Below are positions 31,902 through 38,622 of a DNA stretch of 38,622 nt, in pieces. Source of the DNA: Anaerolineales bacterium (lineage in GTDB: Bacteria; Chloroflexota; Anaerolineae; Anaerolineales; Villigracilaceae); assembly GCA_013360875.1 (NCBI GenBank), contig JABWAU010000021.1, forward strand, positions 1 through 38,622, written 5' to 3'. Made by a program: the position numbers and the translations under genes. The notes under the pieces are model-generated. The model did no database searches, had not been told where the DNA came from, and saw nothing but the letters and a program-made list of their open reading frames with translations. Positions within the stretch are counted from its first letter, which is position 1. Every line of letters starts with the position of its first letter.

Positions 31902-33143
31902 ATGATGCGAATCGCGATGCTCTCTTATCACACCTGTCCGCTGGCGACGCTCGGCGGCAAGGATACGGGCGGGATGAACGTCTACGTCCGCGAACTCACG
32001 CGCCAACTGGGGCAGATGGGCATCCACGTGGATGTGTTCACGCGCTCGCAGGACGAACACGTTCCTCACGTGCTGCACGACCTGGGTTACGGCAACCGCG
32101 TCGTCCACGTGCCGGCGGGACCCGAAACCCCGCTCCCCAAACAGGAACTGGCGGATTACATCCCCGAATTCGTGGAGGGCGTCAGAGCCTTTGCCTGTGA
32201 GAAGGGAATCAAATACGACATCATCCACAGCCATTACTGGATGTCCGGCCTCGCCGCCGCTTCTCTTTCGGACCTTTGGGCTGGCGCGCCGATCATTCAC
32301 ATGTTCCACACTTTGGGCGAGATGAAGAACCGCGTCGCGCGCACCGACGCGGAACGCGAAGGCGAGTATCGGATCAATGGGGAGAGGCAGGTCCTCCGTC
32401 GCGCGAACCGGGTGGTCGTCGCAACGCTGGCGGAATTGACCCAACTCCGATTTCTCTACAAGGCAGACACGTCGAAACTGGTCGTCATCCCGCCGGGCGT
32501 GGACGTGAGTCACTTTTATCCGATCCCGTCCGACGAGGCGAAGATGTACGTCGGCTTGAAACCCGAAGACCGCATGGTGTTGTTCGTGGGGCGTATCGAG
32601 CCGCTCAAGGGCGTGGATACGCTCATCCAGGCGATGTGCTGCCTGCAACTGAAGGACAAGAGGCGCCCGGTGCATCTGGCGATCATCGGCGGAGACCCGA
32701 GCGCCAGCCGCGAGCAGATGACCGCCGAAATGGCGCGCCTGCAAAAATTATGCGACGAACTTGCGATGGGGCAGACGGTCGTGTTTTTGGGGATGCGCGA
32801 CCAGGATAAACTGCCGTATTATTACTCGGCGGCGGAGGTGCTGGTGATGCCTTCGCATTACGAGTCATTCGGCATGGTGGCGCTCGAGGCGATGGCGTGC
32901 GGCACTCCGGTCATCGCCTCGGAGGTGGGCGGACTTGCTTATCTGGTGCGCGATGGCGAGACGGGCTTCACGATCCCCGACCAGGAACCCGAGAAGTTGT
33001 GCGAAAAGATCTCCTGGCTGTTGAACGACCCGGAACTTCACGAATCAATGAGCAGGCGCGCGGTGGAATACGCGCAGGATTACGCCTGGGAGAAGATCGC
33101 GAAACAGATCGTGGAGACGTATCGGGGACTCATCAGGAACTGA
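31902..33143 (+). CDS. GT4-family glycosyltransferase
   Basis: This 413-residue GT-B enzyme has the N-terminal donor/acceptor fold (MLSYHTCPLATLGGKDTGGM, then DIIHSHYWMSGLAA) and the GT4 core (VIPPGVDVSHFYP, LFVGRIEPLKGVDTLI, SHYESFGMVALEAMACGTPV). The retaining-enzyme E-x7-E pair is Glu321/Glu329. The N-terminus resembles sucrose-phosphate synthase and MshA (inositol-phosphate GlcNAc transferase) more than lipopolysaccharide enzymes. Two adjacent ATG codons (31902, 31905) are possible starts; no good ribosome site is visible. The substrate is unknown. Confidence 0.9.
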   Translation: MMRIAMLSYHTCPLATLGGKDTGGMNVYVRELTRQLGQMGIHVDVFTRSQDEHVPHVLHDLGYGNRVVHVPAGPETPLPKQELADYIPEFVEGVRAFACEKGIKYDIIHSHYWMSGLAAASLSDLWAGAPIIHMFHTLGEMKNRVARTDAEREGEYRINGERQVLRRANRVVVATLAELTQLRFLYKADTSKLVVIPPGVDVSHFYPIPSDEAKMYVGLKPEDRMVLFVGRIEPLKGVDTLIQAMCCLQLKDKRRPVHLAIIGGDPSASREQMTAEMARLQKLCDELAMGQTVVFLGMRDQDKLPYYYSAAEVLVMPSHYESFGMVALEAMACGTPVIASEVGGLAYLVRDGETGFTIPDQEPEKLCEKISWLLNDPELHESMSRRAVEYAQDYAWEKIAKQIVETYRGLIRN

Positions 33144-33172
33144 CGTCGTTTGCCTTCAAGCAGGCAGGATTC

Positions 33173-33604
33173 TTATTTCCAGAACTGCCACCATTTCTTG
33201 TCTTCAACCGCGCTTTGCCGGGCGGGCGCGTTGGTACGCGCTGCGCCGGCAGGGGGAGTCGGGCGAAGCGGGACCAGTCCCGTTTCCCACCAGTATCTGG
33301 CGTCAGCCGCCGCCACCTCAAGATCGAGGCCTCTCTTTCGGGCGCCCTGTTCACACACCAGGATCGGCGCGAATACGCCGGACCCGGCGAAGATCATCGC
33401 GCCCATGTTCCTCGACAAGCGTTGGATCTTCAGTTGCGCCTCGGCTTCGGTCAGGCAGTCCTTACGGAAATCAACCACTTCCTCGGAGACGTAGATGTAT
33501 CCCTGCCCGCGAGGGATCGTCGCTCCCGGATAACCGCAGGGACAGGCATCGTCGGAACAAAGTCCGGGATTGCGGGTGTTCCCGGAGACTTGCATGTATT
33601 TCAT
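33173..33604 (-). CDS. Conserved-looking protein with Cys-rich N-terminus
   Basis: The ATG at 33604 has an AAGGAGG site 7 bases upstream, so it is preferred over the upstream ATG at 33625. The 143-residue product starts MKYMQVSGNTRNPGLCSDDA, continues CPCGYPGATIPRGQGYIYVS (three Cys within 8 residues) and ends with KKWWQFWK. A metal-binding N-terminal knuckle is possible. No signal peptide or membrane helix is evident. It is the third gene of a minus-strand operon after HEAT and TPR genes, 17 bases from the TPR stop. Function unknown. Confidence 0.75.
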   Translation of the reverse strand: MKYMQVSGNTRNPGLCSDDACPCGYPGATIPRGQGYIYVSEEVVDFRKDCLTEAEAQLKIQRLSRNMGAMIFAGSGVFAPILVCEQGARKRGLDLEVAAADARYWWETGLVPLRPTPPAGAARTNAPARQSAVEDKKWWQFWK

Positions 33605-33621
33605 GATTTGATCCTCCTTGT

Positions 33622-34566
33622 TCATTCATAGACCAGGCGATCCATGTCGAAGTTATTCATGTGCCACTGCATCGCGCTTTGAAACTGTTGTTGGGGGAGG
33701 TAGGAGTCGGTCGAGGCTAATTGCGATGCGATGCCGCGGATGTTTTGAACGCTCTTTTCCCCGGGGATGATTTTGCGATTAAGGCTCGCGGCTCCATCGC
33801 TGGCAAGGACGACGTACCAATACGGGGTATACGCGAGTTGCTGGACGAGGAAATACCCTTCCATGGGCGAAAACAGGGTGGGTCGAAAAATCGGCAAAAA
33901 CGCCTCCATGACGCTTGGCTCTCCGACCGGTTCGATGAGCTTGACGTAATAAGCCATCAGGGGACCGTACGGGGTCTTCGAGAGGACCCATTCCACTTTG
34001 ATTTGCGTCCGGCTGTCGAAAGGCGGTCCCTGGACGCCGGTAACGATTGCGAGCGCCTTCTGCAAGCCGTCGCGGACGATCTGGACGCGCTGGTTGTGGC
34101 TGAGATGCGCCGCCATCACCGGGTGGAGGCGCGACTCGCCCTCGTTCCATTTTGGATACCTGAGGGCATTGGTCCACGTCTCCCAATGGTTCTTCCACGT
34201 ATTTGCTTCAAAGTGACCGGGGGATTTGACCAATACCAGATCCAGGGTTTCTTCAGCCGATTTGAATTGCCCGAACGCATAGAGAATGCAGGCTTTAGCC
34301 ACCAGCAGGTCCATATCCTCCGGGCACATCGTGACGGCATCGTCCAGAATGGAGATTACTTTTTCCGCGTCGCCGGCGGAGGCGGAGACGCTCATTGCGG
34401 TTCTTTCTCCTAGGAGTTCGATCTGCACGCACTGGTCAACGATCCCGGCTGCCTGTTTCAGTTGCTCACGCGCGGGGTGAGCCGGGTCAGCCAGGCGCAG
34501 AATGGATGTCTTATCGCTCGGAGAAGCCGGTTGCTGCCCCCCGAACAAGTTCCCTGGAATTTTCAT
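33622..34566 (-). CDS. TPR-containing protein
   Basis: I chose ATG 34566 (MKIPGNLFGGQQPASPSDKT) with a GAGGAG site 7 bases upstream. The 314-residue product has TPR-like helices at about residues 65-125 (DDAVTMCPEDMDLLVAKACI; GQFKSAEETLDLVLVKSPGH). The C-terminal half is unrecognised and ends with QFQSAMQWHMNNFDMDRLVY. It lies 42 bases after the HEAT-repeat gene on the same strand. It is probably an adaptor in a complex with that membrane protein. Confidence 0.75.
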   Translation of the reverse strand: MKIPGNLFGGQQPASPSDKTSILRLADPAHPAREQLKQAAGIVDQCVQIELLGERTAMSVSASAGDAEKVISILDDAVTMCPEDMDLLVAKACILYAFGQFKSAEETLDLVLVKSPGHFEANTWKNHWETWTNALRYPKWNEGESRLHPVMAAHLSHNQRVQIVRDGLQKALAIVTGVQGPPFDSRTQIKVEWVLSKTPYGPLMAYYVKLIEPVGEPSVMEAFLPIFRPTLFSPMEGYFLVQQLAYTPYWYVVLASDGAASLNRKIIPGEKSVQNIRGIASQLASTDSYLPQQQFQSAMQWHMNNFDMDRLVYE

Positions 34567-34608
34567 TTGACGTCTCCTCTTGTTGCGCCTCGGAGTGAAA
34601 GCCGGCAA

Positions 34609-36759
34609 CTACGCCTTTGCCAGGACGATATGCACCAACGCCTTGAGTGCCATGTAGGATACATAGCGGTCGCCGGGGAAACGATTGGGTTGCCGGTAGG
34701 TCAACAACTGGCGAAGGGGCGCTTCGAATTCCGGCGCCCTCAGAATTTGGACGTATTCCAGCGCCTGGATCAACGTCATAAAGTCCGTAGCCGCGCCAAG
34801 CATGCCTTTCAGTTCGGTTTTGGCTTGCTGTTCGCCGTGCAGCGCCAGCAGGAAAAGCCGCTTGATCCGGTGTTTGCCTTGTTTGGCAAGGGGCTTCGTG
34901 CCGGTTTCCTTATCCTTCAAACTGATGCGCAATAAAGCCCAGAACGCCGCGTTCGAGAGGTCGTCATTATCAAGGTAGCGCGCGATCTGATCCGTCGCTT
35001 CCACTGCGCCGAGTTCCCCCAGGGCGGATAGAACAGTTCTGCGGGAATCATTGTCGCGCTTCTTCGACAGCGCGTCGGTCAGCAGCGGAATGGCTTCTGC
35101 CTGCGAAATTTTCCCCAACACCTCGTAGGCGCAGAGCCGGGTGTTGGTCGTCCCCTTCTCGCTCAATTCGACCATGCGACTGTAGATCAATTCGGGGTTC
35201 AAGCCTCCCAGTGACGCGACGGCGGCGGCGCGCACATCTTCGTTGTTGTCGTCGAAACGCTCGATCAGGACATTGATCACTTTGGGGCTTTCGGTCTTTT
35301 GAACTCCCAACTTGCGGGTGAGGCGCAGGCGGACCAGCATGTTTGCATCGTTCAGATGCTTCAAGTACACCGAGTCTTCCAGCGGTTCAGTAAGATGCTC
35401 CAGGGCAATCGCCGCAACGTGGCGGACGTCTTCGTTCGGGTTGTCGAGAATCTCCACAATGGTCTTCAGGTGTTTCGGTTCGCCCAGGCGCACCAGCGCA
35501 TAGCAGACCCCCGCTTTTTCCGTTGGGTCGGTGATGCCCGGGAGCGTTTCTTCCAATTCGGGCTTGGCGGCTTCGACGTTCATGAATCCGAGCGTCAGCG
35601 CCGCGTTGAATCGCAGGAATCCGCTGCCCGTCCGCATGGCCTCAATGAGTTTTGCGTGCGTCTCCTCGCCCAGGAATGCCATCGCCTCGACGCCCTGCGG
35701 GAAGAATAGCAGTTGCTTGAAAGCGTCGAGCAGGTAGGGCAGTGTGCGGATGTCCGGTATAAGGGCGAGCAATTCGTAAGCCTTGTTCCGTTTGAACAGA
35801 TCCGAGGTTTGCCTGCCGATGTAATCAATGCAATCGCCCACGAAGGCTTCATCCCGAACTCTCAGGCTGGCTTTTTCAAGGGCGGCTGCCAGGGTTGCAT
35901 TGTCCAGCCCCGTTTGCTGTTCCTGAGCCGAAAGGAGCAATTCCAGGAAGGACTGGGTGCGGCGTCTGGTGACCGTTTCCTTGACGGTTTTCATCTCCGG
36001 CTTGAAATCGAAACTGCTCATGATCTTGTGGGCATTGATGGACACCTCCCTGAGTGCAGGATTGAACTGACTGGTGGAGATGAATAACTCGCCGGCGGGC
36101 GGAGCGATCTCCGTATAGAGCATTTGGACCATCGCCAGCGCGGAAATCCCTTCCACGTAACCTTTGTGCGCCAGGTATTCGACCGCCATGCCGCTGAAGC
36201 GGTCAACGTCCTGCTCTCCCTGGACCGTAACGCTGGTCACGCTGCCCGAAGTGGCGTTTACGCTGATCTGCATCGGCTGGATCTTCCGGGAAGATGCGTT
36301 TTTGAAGAACTCCTGTCCGCGTTCACGGAGTTTGAGCAGCGCGGCAGTGTCCGGGTCAACGGCTTGAAGCACTTCCTGGCTGACCTTGCCTTTGGTCTTT
36401 CCGTACAATGACTCAACGACCTCCTCTTTTGCCAATCCCTCGTTTTGGCAAGTCTGCTGAATTTCCCCCGCAATCCTCTGGACTTCGCCTTTTCGGAATC
36501 GAGTCGCCTGGTTGAATAACAGGATGCCCGCTGCAATGCCCACGGCGAAGATCGCCATTCCCGCCCAGGTGTAATCGGTGAAGATCCCGATGCCGGCGCA
36601 CAGGAAAACGGCTCCCAGGATAATGCTTATCCATGCGGGTAAGGATTTGTTGTTCACCTGCTTTTGCGCGGATTGAATGTCAAGTGTCCAGCGTTCGACC
36701 CAGGTGTTGAACGAGCGCTGTGACGCGGACGCAAGTTGCGCGTTGCCCTTCGCTTCCAT
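34609..36759 (-). CDS. Membrane-anchored HEAT-repeat protein
   Basis: This 716-residue protein has two hydrophobic helices near residues 42-80 (SLPAWISIILGAVFLCAGIG; AGMAIFAVGIAAGILLFNQA). An alpha/beta region follows to about 290, then a long series of HEAT/PBS-lyase-type repeats to the C-terminus (for example DVRHVAAIALEHLTEPLEDS and DVRAAAVASLGGLNPELI). HEAT solenoids bind partner proteins; here the solenoid would face the cytoplasm. An AGAGGAG site precedes the ATG. The first gene of an operon with a TPR protein and a Cys-rich protein. No enzyme motif is visible. Confidence 0.82.
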   Translation of the reverse strand: MEAKGNAQLASASQRSFNTWVERWTLDIQSAQKQVNNKSLPAWISIILGAVFLCAGIGIFTDYTWAGMAIFAVGIAAGILLFNQATRFRKGEVQRIAGEIQQTCQNEGLAKEEVVESLYGKTKGKVSQEVLQAVDPDTAALLKLRERGQEFFKNASSRKIQPMQISVNATSGSVTSVTVQGEQDVDRFSGMAVEYLAHKGYVEGISALAMVQMLYTEIAPPAGELFISTSQFNPALREVSINAHKIMSSFDFKPEMKTVKETVTRRRTQSFLELLLSAQEQQTGLDNATLAAALEKASLRVRDEAFVGDCIDYIGRQTSDLFKRNKAYELLALIPDIRTLPYLLDAFKQLLFFPQGVEAMAFLGEETHAKLIEAMRTGSGFLRFNAALTLGFMNVEAAKPELEETLPGITDPTEKAGVCYALVRLGEPKHLKTIVEILDNPNEDVRHVAAIALEHLTEPLEDSVYLKHLNDANMLVRLRLTRKLGVQKTESPKVINVLIERFDDNNEDVRAAAVASLGGLNPELIYSRMVELSEKGTTNTRLCAYEVLGKISQAEAIPLLTDALSKKRDNDSRRTVLSALGELGAVEATDQIARYLDNDDLSNAAFWALLRISLKDKETGTKPLAKQGKHRIKRLFLLALHGEQQAKTELKGMLGAATDFMTLIQALEYVQILRAPEFEAPLRQLLTYRQPNRFPGDRYVSYMALKALVHIVLAKA

Positions 36760-37136
36760 TTTTTAGAACTCCTCTCTTTTTACTCTTTTTTGTGATTGTT
36801 CGACGCGACAAAATCCCCGATGTGTCTTTGGCGCAGAGAATGTTGGCGTTGCCAAACCGGTGTCCTTCGGCTTTTTTGCCCTGGATTCGCATGATGTTGG
36901 CAACGCCTTTCCTCATCCTCTGGAAAGACTTTTGCGGCAACATGCAAACACGTGCGCAAAGCCCGCAAATTCATTATTGAGACGACGGTCATCAAAAAAC
37001 AAGTGACGAAAGTCACTATTTTCCGGCTGTGGGCGAATTTCCCCGGCGTCGGCTGGAAGGTCCTTTATTTCCCGAATAATATCTTTGGCGACATCGTCCT
37101 GTTGAGGGTTTGGGTTGGCGGATTCTTCGCGCTCCG
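36760..37136. other. Intergenic stretch without a supported gene
   Basis: Open frames here lack credible protein features. The only clear signal is the small palindrome GTGAC-GAAA-GTCAC-type at 37003-37016, which could be an operator for the HEAT operon. I cannot identify a convincing promoter. Confidence 0.5.
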
Positions 37137-37640
37137 TTATGGCGCCTGCTCCATCTCTTTCATCCAGAGTTCAGTATCCTCTGCCTTCACCGCCCGTTCC
37201 GCTTCATGGATCAGTTTGTTGAGGCTTTGCCTGCGCCTGAATTCGGAATTCGGCTGCAGGTAGGATTGTGGTATCGGCGTTGGCTGGCTATTCTGTGACG
37301 CATTGAAACAGGGCGACCGCTGTTGGATCAATTGCCGCTCGGCGGCGTTCACGTCGTTCGCGACACTACTGAATTCCTCGGATCGTGAACTCATCAGTTC
37401 GATGGTGAAATTCATTGACCTGGGCCAGTTCACCCATATAAAACGCCCCACGATGGAATGTCCTTTGAAGCCGATCAGTAAATGTTCCCAGACGCGCGAA
37501 AAGGCGAGGTGCGATTGACCGACATAGAAAGTTACTGCTTCGTCCCGAAACAGGTACAGGTCCAGGCTCTTCCAATCCGCCGGGCATTGGTCAATGAGCA
37601 GGAAACGTTTTAGCGGGATGACAACCTTTTGATCGTCCAT
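37137..37640 (-). CDS. GIY-YIG-like domain protein
   Basis: This is a 167-residue ORF. Residues 24-95 resemble a GIY-YIG nuclease fold: LDLYLFRDEAVTFYVGQSHL, an Arg in FSRVWEHLL, and GRFIWVNWPRSMNFTIELMS. The N-terminal 20 residues and the charged C-terminal tail are unassigned. The usual GIY motif is reduced to LYLF...FYVG, so catalytic competence is uncertain. It follows the Hsp70-like fragment by 30 bases on the same strand. The ribosome site is poor. Confidence 0.6.
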   Translation of the reverse strand: MDDQKVVIPLKRFLLIDQCPADWKSLDLYLFRDEAVTFYVGQSHLAFSRVWEHLLIGFKGHSIVGRFIWVNWPRSMNFTIELMSSRSEEFSSVANDVNAAERQLIQQRSPCFNASQNSQPTPIPQSYLQPNSEFRRRQSLNKLIHEAERAVKAEDTELWMKEMEQAP

Positions 37641-37670
37641 GGCAATCGTCTCGATGTGGAAGTTGCACCA

Positions 37671-38069
37671 TCACCGCTTCAAAATATCAAGCTGCATGCG
37701 TGGGAAAGCGATCTTTTTGCCTGTCCCCAAATTTTCCGCCGAGACGATTATTCCGCCGTCTTCGGCGATCTCGAAGATGAATTGAATGTGCGGAACGCCG
37801 CGCGGGGTTGGGGGAATCCCGTCGAAGGTGAACATGCCGATATCCCGATTCTGACTTAACTGGTCGCTGTCTCCCTGCAAGATGCGGATGCTCACCGCCT
37901 GTTGATCACCCAATCCGGTCGAGAAGACATCCACGCGGCTCGAAGGTAATGCGCTCCATTTTGGGATCATGACTGTGGCGATCTCGTTGACCGCCTCACA
38001 ACGCGCTGGCAAGCGCTGCCGGCACGGACTGATGGATGGTAATACGATAATCTCCCGTATAACTCTCAA
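37671..38069 (-). CDS. Hsp70/DnaK substrate-binding domain fragment
   Basis: The frame opens with a TTG at 38069 (132 residues). Residues about 30-125 match the beta-sandwich of DnaK: SRVDVFSTGLGDQQAVSIRI, LQGDSDQLSQNRDIGMFTFD, GIPPTPRGVPHIQFIFEIAE, ISAENLGTGKK-type end (IIVSAENLGTGKK). The whole ATPase domain and the helical lid are missing; the upstream DNA encodes the NYN protein instead. It may be a decayed remnant or a true stand-alone peptide-binding module. The start is uncertain; an ATG at VMIPKW is an alternative. Confidence 0.65.
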   Translation of the reverse strand: MRVIREIIVLPSISPCRQRLPARCEAVNEIATVMIPKWSALPSSRVDVFSTGLGDQQAVSIRILQGDSDQLSQNRDIGMFTFDGIPPTPRGVPHIQFIFEIAEDGGIIVSAENLGTGKKIAFPRMQLDILKR

Positions 38070-38082
38070 TGATCGGGATAAC

Positions 38083-38622
38083 CTATTCCTTCATCCTCAC
38101 ATACATCACGCTCGTCCCGCCCAACTCCTGGGTGCGGATCTCGAAGCGGTCCTTGAGTTTGGCGATCATGCGCGAGAGTTGTTTGTGACCATAGGTGCGC
38201 GGATCGAAACTTGGATCCACCTGGTAGATCGCCTGTCCCATCGAAGCCAGCGGCGCCCATCCATCCTGTCCCACAGACATTTCGAATGCCTGGCTGAGGA
38301 CGGGCATCGGGTCGAGCTCTTCCTTTTCTTCCTGCTTCTTACCGGTCGTTTTCTTTGCCTTAGCCTGCGCTTGCTTCTGTCTCAAGGCTTTCTTTTCGGC
38401 GGCAAGGTTTTCGGTGAAGACGAACACGTCGCAGGCGTTGACGAATGCCTTTGGAGTCTTTTTCTCGCCAATGCCCATCACAAAAACCCCTTTTTCTCGG
38501 ATGCGCGTAGCCAGCCTTGTGTAATCACTGTCTGACGATACAAGACAGAAACCATCCACCACGCCCGAGTGCAGGATGTCCATCGCGTCAATGATCATGG
38601 CGCTGTCGGTGGCGTTCTTGCC
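38083..38622 (-). CDS. NYN (LabA-like) nuclease with OST-HTH/LOTUS domain, N-terminus cut by window edge
   Basis: The frame stays open to the window edge, so the true start lies outside (180 codons seen including stop). The visible part begins GKNATDSAMIIDAMDILHSG and continues VDGFCLVSSDSDYTRLATRI, with the Asp residues of the NYN/PIN metal site. Next are a Lys/Ala/Gln-rich linker and an OST-HTH/LOTUS domain (about WAPLASMGQAIYQVDPSFDP to KLKDRFEIR). Such proteins are thought to act on RNA. The stop is 13 bases before the TTG of the Hsp70-like fragment. Confidence 0.85.
   Translation of the reverse strand, partial: GKNATDSAMIIDAMDILHSGVVDGFCLVSSDSDYTRLATRIREKGVFVMGIGEKKTPKAFVNACDVFVFTENLAAEKKALRQKQAQAKAKKTTGKKQEEKEELDPMPVLSQAFEMSVGQDGWAPLASMGQAIYQVDPSFDPRTYGHKQLSRMIAKLKDRFEIRTQELGGTSVMYVRMKE

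Noticed and set aside
36780..37016. Small minus-strand ORF upstream of the HEAT operon
   Set aside because: Composition is irregular, with no ribosome site or recognisable protein features.

Overview
The window looks like chromosomal DNA of an anaerobic, moderately GC-rich bacterium, most likely from the Chloroflexota (Anaerolineae-like). This is an inference. It rests on lipoproteins with Pro/Thr-rich linkers, many short palindromic and tandem intergenic repeats, two tungsten/molybdenum aldehyde:ferredoxin oxidoreductases, and the overall gene content. No rRNA or other phylogenetic marker gene settles it.

Layout. 1-2087 (minus): three lipoproteins in a row, then thioredoxin. 2185-7671 (plus): a continuous run of ftsY, prfB (programmed +1 frameshift), an acyl carrier protein, a fatty-acyl-AMP ligase-like enzyme, a TPR membrane protein and a rhomboid protease, ending in a clear hairpin terminator. 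7719-8486 (minus): a two-S1-domain RNA-binding protein with a near-consensus promoter. 8913-12116 (plus): an Lrp/AsnC regulator and two class III aminotransferases. 12153-17117: an accessory block with a single-chain restriction-modification enzyme, a coupled HEPN-like ORF, a DUF559-type nuclease, an orphan antitoxin and many G/C-rich palindromic repeats. Two of these repeats sit in frame inside the restriction enzyme. 17172-31699 (plus): methylmalonate-semialdehyde dehydrogenase, putrescine aminotransferase, a spermidine/putrescine ABC transporter (PotABCD), a saccharopine-dehydrogenase-like protein, an aldehyde ferredoxin oxidoreductase, a GABA-transaminase-like enzyme and a second oxidoreductase. 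31745-31817 (minus): tRNA-Thr(CGT). 31902-33143 (plus): a GT4 glycosyltransferase. 33173-38622 (minus): a HEAT/TPR/Cys-rich operon, a GIY-YIG-like protein, a stand-alone Hsp70 substrate-binding fragment and an NYN/OST-HTH protein cut by the window edge.

How the genes may work together. The metabolic core (8913-12116 and 17172-31699) reads as uptake and transamination of amines and amino acids. PotABCD imports polyamines. PatA converts putrescine to 4-aminobutanal. Further aminotransferases act on GABA or other omega-amino acids. The resulting aldehydes could be oxidised by the ferredoxin-linked oxidoreductases or, for (methyl)malonate semialdehyde, by MmsA to acyl-CoA. The Lrp-type regulator at the head of the block is a plausible controller. 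This is inferred from gene families and neighbourhood.

The most unusual signals are the palindromic repeats inside an open reading frame, three copies of the first 33 bases of the aldehyde dehydrogenase gene flanking inserted accessory genes, an AT-rich specificity segment in the restriction enzyme, and pairing of aminotransferases with aldehyde ferredoxin oxidoreductases.
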